A stretch of DNA of 64,000 nt from GCA-2862585 sp965277895 (GCA_965277895.1 CBDIDR010000001.1:620001-684000), one strand, 5' to 3'. Shown: positions 36,163-45,127, counted from the first letter of the stretch. The notes: generated by a model not told the origin, from the sequence alone. Made by a program: numbers and translations.

Positions 36163-37976
36163 AATTCAATGTTTTCATCACCTCTTAAATTTCTGAATCG
36201 TTTTCTAGCTTCAGTTGTAAATATGCTGTCTGAGTAATCCAGGACTATTTTTTCGAAAATCTCCATAGCCTTTTCTTTATCGTTTAACTTATTTTCAAGT
36301 AAATCTGCCCAACTGAATAAGGCATCATCGGCTAAGATATCATAAGAAAAATCAGTGGCCACTTTTTCATATAGGGTTGCTGCTTTAGTATATTCTTTTC
36401 TCTTGAAATGAATGTCGGCTTTTTTGAAAATAATATCGTCAGTAAGGGTATGACCAGGGAAAATATTAAGCATACTGTCTAACATGTTCATGCTTTCATA
36501 GAGCTTATTTTGAAAATCTAAAAGGTCTGCTTTAGCAAACATATTCATTGCCATTGCAGAGGTGTCAAGTCCTAAATTATCTGTTATGAAAAGAGACAGC
36601 TTCATAGCGTTGTTTGAAATAAGCTTTGTAGTTGATGCTTTTAATACATCGAGTTGTGCCTGTGCCCAATCAAACTGACCTTGGTAATAAGATACTTTGG
36701 CTCGCTTGTATTTGGCTTGATGACCTATGGGGTTTTCCTTGAAGGATTTTTCTACTTGAGAGTAGAGTAGGATAGCATCCCATTCTTCGTCGGTAATGAG
36801 TAGAATATCGCCTAGCATGAGTTTACATTCTGCTTGTAGCTTTCCATCATCCAATAATTGAATGGATTTTTCAAGAAGTTGAATTGCTGAGGGATAGTCG
36901 TATAAATAGAAGGCTTTTATTTTGGCATAGTCTTTCATTAAATAGACCATATCTCTTGTTTCGCCTAATTCGCTAATTACGGATTGGTAATTTTTGTCTA
37001 GTTCTAGCAGTTCTTCATTGCTGTAATCTGTTTCTACTAGTGCTTCACCGGCAACAATCAGTTCAGATATTTTAGCGTCTTTATAATACGGATTTTCTGA
37101 GCCTAAATTGACAACATATTGATAGCATTTAATAGCACTTTTATAGGCTTTGTTTTCATAAGCTACATAGGCTAAATCGAACATGCGACTGCCATCTTCT
37201 TTTAACCGTTTGTCAAGAGCTTTGGTGTAAATGTAGGCGGCATCGTATTCGTTCGATTGAATGTATAGCCAAACTAATAATTCAGTGAGTTCACTATTAT
37301 TTGTTTTTTGTACTCTTAGCAACAGTTTTTTTCGCAATAAGTCGTAATTATCTTTACTGCTTTTTGTTCGTCCTAAACTGTTTTGTAGTTTAATCTTTAC
37401 GGTATTGAGGTTACTTGCTTTCTTCTCAACGAGGTCAAGATAAACGTCTATCATTTTCTCGGTCTGACCTAGATTTGCTAGGGAGGATGCTTGTTGGAAG
37501 CCGAATTCGTAATTTGGGTTTAGCTCTTGCCCCTTTTCATAGACTCTATAAAGCCATTCGCTTTCGCCATTCTTTGAGAATTTAGTAGCAAGGGTATTAA
37601 CATCACTAGTTCTTCCGGCTCTGAGGTTGTCCAAGCTCTTTTTAAATTCTTTGTCTGCTCGGTATTTATCGCCTTTCTTTTTGTAAACCAGTCCAAGATC
37701 GAAAATATACTTTATCTGGTTGGGGTATTTCTTCCTTGCATTTTTGACTAGTGTAATGGCGTCAGTATATTTTTTCTCATCTAGTAAACACTTTAGATAA
37801 GTGGTATAGTACGTTTGAAGACTTAATTTTGATTCAAATGTTTCATACATCTCAATGGCATTAGTACATTGTCCACTGTAGGCGTATTTATTAGCGATGC
37901 GTAAATCACTGCTAGATTGCGTGTATGCTTGTAGGCACAAAATGAGTGTTAAGGAAAAGATCGATAGCCACTTCAT
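36159..37976 (-). CDS. Secreted tetratricopeptide-repeat protein
   Basis: A 605-residue protein with an N-terminal signal peptide (MKWLSIFSLTLILCLQAYTQ) and TPR or Sel1-like helix pairs throughout. Examples are YIFDLGLVYKKKGDKYRADK (about 90-109), AYVAYENKAYKSAIKCYQYV (about 270-289), and the C-terminal pairs IIFKKADIHFKRKEYTKAA and ALFSWADLLENKLNDKEKAM. The last repeats resemble the YbgF/TPR_6 type. It probably works in the periplasm as a scaffold. It starts directly after the stop of the lipoprotein gene upstream and overlaps the DUF4286 gene. Precise function is unknown. Confidence 0.8.
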   Translation of the reverse strand: MKWLSIFSLTLILCLQAYTQSSSDLRIANKYAYSGQCTNAIEMYETFESKLSLQTYYTTYLKCLLDEKKYTDAITLVKNARKKYPNQIKYIFDLGLVYKKKGDKYRADKEFKKSLDNLRAGRTSDVNTLATKFSKNGESEWLYRVYEKGQELNPNYEFGFQQASSLANLGQTEKMIDVYLDLVEKKASNLNTVKIKLQNSLGRTKSSKDNYDLLRKKLLLRVQKTNNSELTELLVWLYIQSNEYDAAYIYTKALDKRLKEDGSRMFDLAYVAYENKAYKSAIKCYQYVVNLGSENPYYKDAKISELIVAGEALVETDYSNEELLELDKNYQSVISELGETRDMVYLMKDYAKIKAFYLYDYPSAIQLLEKSIQLLDDGKLQAECKLMLGDILLITDEEWDAILLYSQVEKSFKENPIGHQAKYKRAKVSYYQGQFDWAQAQLDVLKASTTKLISNNAMKLSLFITDNLGLDTSAMAMNMFAKADLLDFQNKLYESMNMLDSMLNIFPGHTLTDDIIFKKADIHFKRKEYTKAATLYEKVATDFSYDILADDALFSWADLLENKLNDKEKAMEIFEKIVLDYSDSIFTTEARKRFRNLRGDENIEL

Positions 37977-38501
37977 TTAGTCGTATTGGAAAGTTTTAGA
38001 AAGTTGGTAGAGGCTGTCAAAACTATTCTCAGCATTTGTAAAGGATTCTTCAAATTGAATTAGTGAGTTTGACACTTCTTTAACGGCTTGTTGCTCTCTA
38101 GTCAAAATAAGATTGAGTTCTTCTTTATCAAAAATGCCGTTATCAATATCGTTTAATAAATTATTCAGTTGCTCTTGATTTCTTGCTGTATTAGAGAGTA
38201 AGCTGTTTTTAGTTGTTGCTGCATTTTTGAATTGACGTTTCATCAACTTCATATCGTTTATGAATTTCATCGTTTTCAAACTTGGTTTTTTGTCTGAGCT
38301 GAGTTGAGTTTTAGAATATTCTAGCGACTCATTATATTTTTTCAGATTGGGCTTAGCCGATGTTATATCAATACGTTTTACGGCAACGAATAAGCTGTCA
38401 TATTCGCTTATTAAATCATTAACTATATTTTTCTCGCTTTGAAAGTTGGACTTGCCGCAGCCAATTAGTGTGGCAATAAAAAGTATTAAAAGGTATTTCA
38501 T
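37977..38501 (-). CDS. Hypothetical lipoprotein, coiled-coil
   Basis: A 174-residue protein with a lipoprotein signal (MKYLLILFIATLIGC, lipobox cysteine at residue 15). The remainder is strongly alpha-helical and charged, with likely coiled coils (LNNLLNDIDNGIFDKEELNL, LTREQQAVKEVSNSLIQFEE). It sits between serS (1-base overlap) and the TPR gene (no spacing), so the lipoprotein and TPR protein may act together in the periplasm. I do not recognise the family. Confidence 0.7.
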   Translation of the reverse strand: MKYLLILFIATLIGCGKSNFQSEKNIVNDLISEYDSLFVAVKRIDITSAKPNLKKYNESLEYSKTQLSSDKKPSLKTMKFINDMKLMKRQFKNAATTKNSLLSNTARNQEQLNNLLNDIDNGIFDKEELNLILTREQQAVKEVSNSLIQFEESFTNAENSFDSLYQLSKTFQYD

Positions 38502-39772
38502 TAGTCTATGTATTCAAATCCAGTATAAGGAACTAATACTTTAGGTATTCTTATTCCTTTCTCATCTTGATTATTTTCTAATAACGAGGCTACTATTCTA
38601 GGTAATGCTAAAGCACTGCCATTTAGTGTATGACAAAGTACATTTTTCTTATTCTCGTCTTTGTACCTAAGTCTAAGTCTGTTTGCCTGGTAGCTTTCAA
38701 AATTAGAAATGGAGCTGACTTCCAACCAGCGTTCTTGAGCGGCAGAATATACTTCCATATCGTAGGTTAGGGCAGAGGTGAAGCTCATATCTCCTCCACA
38801 AAGTTTTAGTATTCTAAACGGTAACTCAAGTTCTCGTAAGATTTGAGTGACGTGCTCTACCATATTATCTAGTGTCTGATAGGATTGCTCAGGTTTTTGT
38901 ACTTGAACAATTTCTACTTTATCGAATTGGTGTAGGCGATTTAGCCCTCTCACATCTTTTCCATAAGAACCTGCTTCCCTTCTGAAGCAAGGGGTATATG
39001 CTGTATATTTTATGGGGAAATCCTCGCTTTTTACAATGACATCTCTAAAGATATTTGTAACAGGAACTTCGGCGGTTGGTATTAAATATAGGTTGTCAGC
39101 AGTGACGTGATACATTTGTCCTTCTTTGTCTGGAAGTTGTCCAGTGCCAAATCCACTAGCCTCGTTCACAAGGTGTGGAGGTTGTATTTCTTGATAACCT
39201 GCAGAGGTGTTTTTGTCTAAGAAATAATTGATTAAAGCACGTTGTAGTTTAGCCCCTTTTCCTTTGTAAACAGGAAAGCCTGCGCCAGATATCTTGTTAC
39301 CAAGTTCAAAATCTATGAGGTCATATTTTTGTGCGAGTTCCCAGTGAGGTAGGGCGTTCTCATGTAATTTTGGAATATCGCCTTCTTCAGAAACCGTTTC
39401 ATTATCGTTCGCAGAATTACCAGAAGGAACACTTTCGTGGGGTACATTAGGTATTTGAGTTAGTAAATCGGTGAGTTCGTCACTGACTTTATTCAGTAAT
39501 TCGGTTAAGGATTTACTGCTTTGTTTTAGCTCAACTGTTTTTAGTTTAGCCTCTTCGGCTTTATCTTTTTCGCCATTTTTGAAGTATTGGCCAATCTCTT
39601 TGGCAATTTGATTGGACTGAGATAGGACATTATCAAGTTTGCTTTGAGTATCTTTTCTTAGATTATCTTTCTCGATGATTTCATCAAAGAGTTTGTCTAC
39701 TTTAATGTTTCTTTTCTTTAAGCGTTCTAATGCTTCTGCCTTATGCTCTCTTATGTAGTTGATTTGTAACAT
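38501..39772 (-). CDS. serS: Seryl-tRNA synthetase
   Basis: A 423-residue class II synthetase charging tRNA-Ser. The N-terminal coiled-coil arm covers about residues 30-105. Motif 2 is FRREAGSYGKDVRGLNRLHQ (about 263-282) followed by FDKVE, and motif 3 is NGSALALPRIVASLLENNQ (about 383-401). The C-terminus IPKVLVPYTGFEYID is typical of Bacteroidota. It leads the minus-strand run that continues to the 2-hydroxyacid dehydrogenase. Confidence 0.97.
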   Translation of the reverse strand: MLQINYIREHKAEALERLKKRNIKVDKLFDEIIEKDNLRKDTQSKLDNVLSQSNQIAKEIGQYFKNGEKDKAEEAKLKTVELKQSSKSLTELLNKVSDELTDLLTQIPNVPHESVPSGNSANDNETVSEEGDIPKLHENALPHWELAQKYDLIDFELGNKISGAGFPVYKGKGAKLQRALINYFLDKNTSAGYQEIQPPHLVNEASGFGTGQLPDKEGQMYHVTADNLYLIPTAEVPVTNIFRDVIVKSEDFPIKYTAYTPCFRREAGSYGKDVRGLNRLHQFDKVEIVQVQKPEQSYQTLDNMVEHVTQILRELELPFRILKLCGGDMSFTSALTYDMEVYSAAQERWLEVSSISNFESYQANRLRLRYKDENKKNVLCHTLNGSALALPRIVASLLENNQDEKGIRIPKVLVPYTGFEYID

Positions 39773-39811
39773 GCTTGTGTTTCTAGAATTACAAAAATAA
39801 CATTCTTAATC

Positions 39812-39846
39812 AAAAAAAACTCCCTAACTTAAAAAGCAGGGAGTTT
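39812..39846 (-). terminator. Intrinsic terminator after rpmA
   Basis: On the minus strand the hairpin AAACTCCCT...AGGGAGTTT is followed by a long U-run. It lies 26 bases past the rpmA stop and isolates the ribosomal operon from serS. Confidence 0.85.
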
Positions 39847-39871
39847 AACTATTTTATTAATACGCTACCTT

Positions 39872-40129
39872 TTAGTTAATAGGGTCTACGGATACGTATG
39901 AACGATTGTTTGATTTTTTAGTAAACTGAACAATACCATCGGTTAATGCGAAAAGCGTATGGTCTTTACCAATACCAACATTTTCACCTGGATGATGTTT
40001 AGTTCCTCTTTGTCTTACGATAATGTTTCCAGCAATAGCACCTTGACCACCGAATATCTTCACGCCAAGTCGTTTACTTTCTGATTCTCTACCGTTTTTA
40101 CTACTTCCTACACCTTTCTTATGAGCCAT
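39872..40129 (-). CDS. rpmA: 50S ribosomal protein L27
   Basis: An 85-residue ribosomal protein that starts MAHKKGVGSSKNGRESESKR and contains QRGTKHHPGENVGIGKDHTL, the standard L27 sequence. No N-terminal cleavage extension of the Firmicutes type is present. It follows rplU in the same transcript. Confidence 0.98.
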   Translation of the reverse strand: MAHKKGVGSSKNGRESESKRLGVKIFGGQGAIAGNIIVRQRGTKHHPGENVGIGKDHTLFALTDGIVQFTKKSNNRSYVSVDPIN

Positions 40130-40154
40130 AGTATTTAATTTTTATGTTGTTAAA

Positions 40155-40682
40155 CTATTTGTCAGTTTTTTTAGCTGCTGTCTTCTTAGCAGTTGTTGCT
40201 TTTTTAGCGGCAGGCTTTTTGGCTGCTGCTTTTGGCTTTGCTGCCGCTGCCTTTTTTGGTGCTGCTTTTTTAGGAGCCGCATCTTTTTTGGCAGTTGTTT
40301 TAGCTGCTGTTGCCTTTTTTGCTACTGGTTTAGCTTCTGCTTTTGGGGCAGCTTTTTTAGCCGTAGCACCTTTTTCAACAATGCTTTGAATTTCTATTTG
40401 AGAAAACGATTGTCTGTGACCATTTTTCACTTTGTATCCTTTTCTTCTTTTCTTTTTGAAGACAATTACTTTGTCCCCTTTCATGTGGCCAAGCACTTTT
40501 GCAGTTACTTTTGCACCACTGATAGCTGGGGCGCCAACGTTTACTTTTCCGCCATTGTCAATCAATAAAACTTTATCGAATTCAACTTTAGAACCTTCTT
40601 CGTTATCTAGACGATGAACAAAGATTTGTTGGTCTTTCTCAACTTTGAATTGTTGCCCTGCTATTTCTACAATTGCATACAT
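40155..40682 (-). CDS. rplU: 50S ribosomal protein L21 with long Ala/Lys-rich C-terminal extension
   Basis: A 175-residue protein. Residues 1-105 are a complete L21 (MYAIVEIAGQQFKVEKDQQI, then KKKRRKGYKVKNGHRQ). Residues 106-175 are an added tail made almost only of Ala, Lys, Pro and Thr, with repeated PKKAA, AAKKP and TAKKT units, similar to histone H1 tails. Usual L21 is about 103 residues. The tail is highly basic and likely disordered. It may bind rRNA or another nucleic acid, but this is inference. A strong promoter lies upstream and rpmA follows. Confidence 0.95.
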   Translation of the reverse strand: MYAIVEIAGQQFKVEKDQQIFVHRLDNEEGSKVEFDKVLLIDNGGKVNVGAPAISGAKVTAKVLGHMKGDKVIVFKKKRRKGYKVKNGHRQSFSQIEIQSIVEKGATAKKAAPKAEAKPVAKKATAAKTTAKKDAAPKKAAPKKAAAAKPKAAAKKPAAKKATTAKKTAAKKTDK

Positions 40683-40722
40683 TCCTAAATGTTTTTTTTA
40701 ATCCACTATTTTTTGTGGGGTG

Positions 40723-40753
40723 CAAATGTAATAATTAATCAACAACTTGCAAA
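40723..40753 (-). promoter_or_regulatory. Promoter of rplU-rpmA (Bacteroidota -33/-7 type)
   Basis: On the minus strand TTTG (40753-40750) and TACATTTG (40730-40723) are separated by 19 bases, a near-perfect match to the Bacteroidota consensus. The 5' leader would be about 35 bases. Confidence 0.7.
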
Positions 40754-40759
40754 ATAAAA

Positions 40760-41632
40760 TTACCCTTTGTTGACTAGGTGAATCCCACCTAAAATAATAC
40801 CAATACTCACGAAGTGGTTCCACGTAATAATTTCACCGTCTATAAAGCCCCAAAAAATAGCGACTATTGGAATGAGGTAGGTTACTGAGGAAGCAAATAT
40901 TGCAGTGGTTTTTTTTACTAAAACGTTGAAGGCAACAAGGGCAATAGAAGTACCTACGGTTGATAGTAAAATAATATAAAGTAAAGCTGTTAGCGCACCT
41001 TCGCTGTTTTGCATTTTATAACTGAATTCTGAAAAATAGAGTGCCAGTAAGCAGAATGGACCAATTACAAAAAATGCTAAGCCAGAGATATCCATAGCTG
41101 ACATATCTTGTAGAGAATTTTTAATAGTGTTTAAACTTATGGCATAGCAAAGTGTAGCCGCGATGACGTAATAGGAATAGTTCATGTTTTCAAAATTCAC
41201 TCCACCGTATGCTATGAGTGATACTGCCCCGCAAAGTCCAATTATAATACCCATAAGTTGACTTCTTTTCACTTTGTTTTTAAACAAGAAGACGGCGATG
41301 ATAAATGTGAATATTGGGACTAAAGCATTCAGAATACCTACAAGTGAGCTGTCTAAATGGGTTTGTGCTTTGGTAAATAAAAATGCAGGTATTCCGTTCC
41401 CAAATAGTCCGACAATGATTATGGGCAGTATATGGTGCTTATTAATTTTGGTAATCTTATTCCAAACAAATGGTAAAAGACTTAACCAGGCGATACCCAT
41501 TCTTAATTGTGCAACCTCTAAGTCGTTAAATACAATTAAGCCTTTCTTCATCAGAATAAAGGAGCTTCCCCAAATGAATGCAAGAAGGATAAGTAAAAGC
41601 CAGGTAAAAACTTTTTTATTAGAAAATGACAC
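40760..41632 (-). CDS. DMT-superfamily (EamA) transporter
   Basis: A 290-residue membrane protein with ten hydrophobic segments arranged as two EamA repeats. The first includes LLLILLAFIWGSSFILMKKG and the second YYVIAATLCYAISLNTIKNS. Exporters of this type move amino acids or other metabolites, but the substrate is unknown. The open frame extends to 41824, but the extra N-terminus (hydrophilic, antisense to the HMA gene) is unlikely. GTG at 41632 gives the usual short N-terminus before KKVFTWLLL; TTG at 41638 is an alternative. Confidence 0.85.
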   Translation of the reverse strand: MSFSNKKVFTWLLLILLAFIWGSSFILMKKGLIVFNDLEVAQLRMGIAWLSLLPFVWNKITKINKHHILPIIIVGLFGNGIPAFLFTKAQTHLDSSLVGILNALVPIFTFIIAVFLFKNKVKRSQLMGIIIGLCGAVSLIAYGGVNFENMNYSYYVIAATLCYAISLNTIKNSLQDMSAMDISGLAFFVIGPFCLLALYFSEFSYKMQNSEGALTALLYIILLSTVGTSIALVAFNVLVKKTTAIFASSVTYLIPIVAIFWGFIDGEIITWNHFVSIGIILGGIHLVNKG

Positions 41633-41661
41633 AGACAATAATTTTTGCGAAGATATGTTAG

Positions 41662-41669
41662 TATTTTTG
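41662..41669 (+). promoter_or_regulatory. Possible -7 element for HMA lipoprotein gene
   Basis: TATTTTTG matches TAnnTTTG and lies 24 bases before the ATG. The nearest upstream TTTG (41644-41647) is only 14 bases away, shorter than usual, so support is partial. Confidence 0.35.
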
Positions 41670-41693
41670 TAACCTATAAAAAAATGTGGAATT

Positions 41694-42065
41694 ATGTTCA
41701 AAAACTTTTTAACTGTATTATCAATTTTAGTTCTATTTAGCTGTGGGCAAAACACTACTTCTGAAGTTGAATCTGATACAACTGCCTTAGCTGATGCTAA
41801 AGCTGAATTTATAATTGAAGGCATGAGCTGTCAGGTTGGTTGTGCTGCTTTTATTGATGAAGAACTAGAGAAATTAGATGGGATTGTAAAATCTGAAGTG
41901 GATTTTGAAAGTAAACTGGCTGTTGTTGATTATGATAACAGTTTGGTCAGTGAATACGCTATGATTGACTTAATCAATACCCTAAAAGATAGCTTATACA
42001 AGGTTAGTTCTGTAGAGGTGGAAATACTTCAAGCTGTAGAGCAAGTCAAAATAGACACACACTAA
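41694..42065 (+). CDS. HMA-domain lipoprotein (probable copper-binding)
   Basis: A 123-residue protein with a lipoprotein signal (lipobox LFSC, Cys17), a short acidic linker, and a heavy-metal-associated domain at about 37-110. The metal loop reads GMSCQVGCAA (43-52): the two cysteines are three residues apart instead of two, as in the canonical GMxCxxC. The same spacing is common in Bacteroidota HMA proteins. The heme A synthase gene starts 9 bases downstream, which suggests a role in copper supply for cytochrome oxidase assembly. That role is inference. Confidence 0.8.
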   Translation: MFKNFLTVLSILVLFSCGQNTTSEVESDTTALADAKAEFIIEGMSCQVGCAAFIDEELEKLDGIVKSEVDFESKLAVVDYDNSLVSEYAMIDLINTLKDSLYKVSSVEVEILQAVEQVKIDTH

Positions 42066-42074
42066 ATATTTGAA

Positions 42075-43079
42075 ATGAATTTTTCTAAACTCTTTGTTCG
42101 GTTTAATTGGCTGGCATTAGTCCTTATTTTTTTAGTAGTTATTGCCGGTAGTTTTGTGCGAATCACTGGTAGTGGTATGGGATGTCCAGATTGGCCAAAG
42201 TGTTTTGACCAATGGATTCCTCCTACTGAAATAAGCCAAGTACCAGAGAATTACAAAGAAAAATTCGTTGAGCAACGTCAAGAAAAAGTAGTGAAATTCG
42301 GAAAGCTATTGTCTGCTATTGGGATGTCTGATGTAGCTCTTCAAATGCAAAATGACCCTAACCTCACTAAGGAAGAGGATTTTAATGTCCGCAAAACATG
42401 GACAGAATATGTCAATCGCTTGTTTGGTTTTTTGGCAGGTAATTCGGTATTATTCATTTTTGCTTGGATTGTATTATTTTACAGAAAACATAGGGTGTTA
42501 CTGTTCTTGTCGTTCATAAATCTTCTTTTTATGGGCTTTCAAGCTTGGTTTGGGTCTATTGTAGTCGCCTCCAATTTAGTGCCATGGACAATTACTGTTC
42601 ATTTGTTTTTTGCTCTTCTTATTATTTTTATTCAGTTGTATATTATTCGATTAGTAGCTCCTAGCCAATCAAAAAACCTCTCTTTTAATACAATGAATTT
42701 TAGTTTGATTTGGTTGTGCTTTATCATCACTGTTGTACAATTATTTTTAGGCACTCAAGTAAGAGAGTCTATCGATGAGTTAACACGTATGGGAATTGGT
42801 CGTGAGCAGTGGACGGAATACCTAAGTATTCCTTATTTCATACACCGAAGTTTTTCGTGGTTGGTCTTGGCATTGCTTACTCTTATTGCTTACCAAAATG
42901 AAAAAAATGAGAGGTACCCAATTGTTCGATGGCTCTATGCCATTCTTCTTATTGAATTGCTATCGGGTGTTCTTTTAGCACACTTTAATATGCCTGGATT
43001 AGTACAAACCGCTCATTTAGTGTTTGCTACTATATTGTTTGGCAACTTAAGTTTGCAGGTTTTTCGAGCTGTAAAATAA
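42075..43079 (+). CDS. ctaA: Heme A synthase (COX15/CtaA family)
   Basis: A 334-residue polytopic membrane protein oxidising the C8 methyl of heme O to form heme A for cytochrome oxidase. It has the family N-terminus VIAGSFVRITGSGMGCPDWP with KCFDQW next, WTEYVNRLFGFLAG, histidines in TVHLFFALL and FIHRSFSW, and the late TAHLVFATILFGN. Eight membrane segments are visible. It forms an operon with the HMA lipoprotein gene and ends at a bidirectional terminator. Confidence 0.94.
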   Translation: MNFSKLFVRFNWLALVLIFLVVIAGSFVRITGSGMGCPDWPKCFDQWIPPTEISQVPENYKEKFVEQRQEKVVKFGKLLSAIGMSDVALQMQNDPNLTKEEDFNVRKTWTEYVNRLFGFLAGNSVLFIFAWIVLFYRKHRVLLFLSFINLLFMGFQAWFGSIVVASNLVPWTITVHLFFALLIIFIQLYIIRLVAPSQSKNLSFNTMNFSLIWLCFIITVVQLFLGTQVRESIDELTRMGIGREQWTEYLSIPYFIHRSFSWLVLALLTLIAYQNEKNERYPIVRWLYAILLIELLSGVLLAHFNMPGLVQTAHLVFATILFGNLSLQVFRAVK

Positions 43080-43107
43080 ATAGTTAAAGCTTTAAGTTTT
43101 AATCAAA

Positions 43108-43137
43108 AAAAATCCCCAAACTTAGTTGGGGATTTTT
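43108..43137. terminator. Bidirectional intrinsic terminator between ctaA and groEL
   Basis: The arms AAAAATCCCCAA (43108-43119) and TTGGGGATTTTT (43126-43137) form a perfect 12-bp stem with A- and T-runs on the outer sides. It serves both convergent genes. Confidence 0.9.
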
Positions 43138-43144
43138 GAAGTTT

Positions 43145-44776
43145 TTACATCATTCCTGGCATACCGCCGCCGCCCATTGGTGGCATTGGGGGTGTTTCTT
43201 CAGGAATATCAGCTAATACACATTCTGTTGTTAGTAGCATACCTGCTACAGAAGCGGCATTTTCTAAAGCTACTCGCGTTACTTTCGTTGGGTCAATAAT
43301 ACCAGCTTCGAACATGTTCTCATATTCTTCTTTTTTGGCATTATAGCCAAAATCTGCTTTTCCTTCTTTTACCTTGGAAACAACTACAGATCCTTCGTTA
43401 CCTGCATTGGCAACAATTTGTCTTAAAGGCTCTTCAATAGCTCTAGTTACAATTTGAATACCTGTGTTTTCGTCAGCATTATCGCCTTTTAATTGGCTTA
43501 ATGAGTCTGCAGCTCTTACTAGAGCAACTCCACCACCTGCAATAATACCTTCTTCTACAGCAGCTCTAGTAGCGTGAAGGGCATCGTCAACACGGTCTTT
43601 CTTTTCTTTCATTTCTACTTCAGAGGCAGCTCCTACATAAAGTACAGCAACTCCACCAGCCAGTTTAGCTAGGCGTTCTTGTAGTTTTTCTCTGTCGTAG
43701 TCTGAAGTAGTCGTTTCTATTTGTGCTTTGATTTGGTTTACTCGAGCAGTAATATTTTCCTTTTCACCAGCACCATTTACAACTGTTGTATTGTCTTTGT
43801 CGATGCTCACTTTTTCAGCTGTTCCAAGCATATCTAGTGTAGCGTTTTCGAGCTTAAACCCTCTTTCTTCAGAAATTACTGTTCCTCCTGTAAGGATAGC
43901 AATATCTTCTAGCATTGCTTTTCTTCTATCACCAAATCCTGGAGCTTTTACAGCAGCGATTTTTAGTGAGCCTCTCATTTTATTTACCACTAGCGTAGCT
44001 AATGCTTCACCGTCTACATCTTCAGCAATTATTAATAATGGCTTTCCAGATTGTGCCGCTGGTTCTAACACAGGAAGTAAATCCTTCATATTTGAAATCT
44101 TCTTATCGTAAATAAGAATGTATGGGCTTTCCATTTCGGTGAGCATCTTCTCTGCATTGGTAACGAAGTAAGGGGATAGGTAACCTCTATCAAACTGCAT
44201 TCCTTCCACAACTTCTACATAGGTATCTGTTCCTTTAGCTTCTTCAACAGTGATAACGCCTTCTTTCTTTACTTTGTCCATAGCCTCAGCAATTAAGGAG
44301 CCAATAGCGTTGTCGTTATTAGCAGATATAGCACCAACTTGTTGGATTTTCTCAATACTATCACCTACTTCTTGTGACTGGGATTTAAGGTTTTCTACTA
44401 CAACAGCAACGGCTTTGTCAATACCTCTTTTTAAATCCATAGGATTTGCACCAGCAGCTACGTTTTTAAGACCATTTGAAACAATAGCTTGTGCCAAAAC
44501 AGTAGCAGTAGTTGTTCCGTCACCAGCAATATCAGCTGTTTTGGAAGCTACTTCTTTTACCATCTGAGCACCCATGTTTTCGATAGTATCTTCGAGCTCA
44601 ATTTCTTTTGCTACTGATACCCCATCTTTTGTGATGGATGGTCCGCCAAATTTTTTGTCTATAACTACATTTCTTCCTTGTGGTCCTAATGTAACTTTCA
44701 CTGCATTTGCAAGAGCATCAACACCTCTTTTTAGGGCATCTCTTGCTTCAATATCAAATTTTATTTCTTTTGCCAT
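43145..44776 (-). CDS. groEL: Chaperonin GroEL
   Basis: A 543-residue 60-kDa chaperonin subunit. The N-terminal KVTLGPQGRNVVIDKKFGGP, ATP site DGTTTATVLAQ, and equatorial GGGVALVRA are canonical. The C-terminus ends in a Gly/Met-rich tail (PPMPPMGGGGMPGMM). It follows groES by 11 bases. No CIRCE element was seen upstream of the operon. Confidence 0.98.
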   Translation of the reverse strand: MAKEIKFDIEARDALKRGVDALANAVKVTLGPQGRNVVIDKKFGGPSITKDGVSVAKEIELEDTIENMGAQMVKEVASKTADIAGDGTTTATVLAQAIVSNGLKNVAAGANPMDLKRGIDKAVAVVVENLKSQSQEVGDSIEKIQQVGAISANNDNAIGSLIAEAMDKVKKEGVITVEEAKGTDTYVEVVEGMQFDRGYLSPYFVTNAEKMLTEMESPYILIYDKKISNMKDLLPVLEPAAQSGKPLLIIAEDVDGEALATLVVNKMRGSLKIAAVKAPGFGDRRKAMLEDIAILTGGTVISEERGFKLENATLDMLGTAEKVSIDKDNTTVVNGAGEKENITARVNQIKAQIETTTSDYDREKLQERLAKLAGGVAVLYVGAASEVEMKEKKDRVDDALHATRAAVEEGIIAGGGVALVRAADSLSQLKGDNADENTGIQIVTRAIEEPLRQIVANAGNEGSVVVSKVKEGKADFGYNAKKEEYENMFEAGIIDPTKVTRVALENAASVAGMLLTTECVLADIPEETPPMPPMGGGGMPGMM

Positions 44777-44787
44777 TTTCTTATTTT

Positions 44788-45057
44788 TTAAATAATTGCT
44801 AGGATATCAGACTCTCTCATTATCATGTAGTCTTTTCCTTCAAATTTTAATTCTGTACCTGAGTATTTGCCATAAAGAACGGTGTCGCCAACTTTTACTG
44901 TTAGTGGCTCGTCTTTTTTGCCATCACCTACGGCAACAATTGTACCTTTTTGTGGTTTTTCCTGTGCAGTATCTGGAATGATAATTCCAGAAGCGGTAGT
45001 AGTTTCAGCTTGTGCAGGTTCTACTAATACTCTGTCTGCTAGTGGTTTTACATTCAT
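44788..45057 (-). CDS. groES: Co-chaperonin GroES
   Basis: An 89-residue protein starting MNVKPLADRVLVEPAQAETT with mobile-loop GIIIPDTAQEKPQKGTIVAV and C-terminal YMIMRESDILAII. It caps the GroEL cavity. A weak -7-like TATAAATTTA lies upstream. The secG operon terminator separates it from the preceding genes. Confidence 0.97.
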   Translation of the reverse strand: MNVKPLADRVLVEPAQAETTTASGIIIPDTAQEKPQKGTIVAVGDGKKDEPLTVKVGDTVLYGKYSGTELKFEGKDYMIMRESDILAII

Positions 45058-45100
45058 AAGATTAAATTTATAGTTAATTGTTTGTTATTAGTAATAAGAC

Positions 45101-45127
45101 AAAAAGTGTGCCACGAGGGCACACTTT
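45101..45127 (-). terminator. Intrinsic terminator of the miaB-secG operon
   Basis: On the minus strand AAAGTGTGCC pairs with GGCACACTTT around a 5-base loop, followed by a short U-run. It lies about 50 bases past the secG stop, so groES-groEL need their own promoter. Confidence 0.8.

Noticed and set aside
40144..40389. Plus-strand Ala/Phe-rich open frame opposite the L21 tail
   Set aside because: It is the antisense reading of the repetitive Ala/Lys codons in rplU. The apparent hydrophobic protein is an artefact of low complexity.
41633..41824. N-terminal extension of the DMT transporter frame
   Set aside because: The extra 64 residues are hydrophilic, run antisense through the HMA lipoprotein gene and its promoter, and no EamA protein has such an extension. 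GTG at 41632 fits the family.
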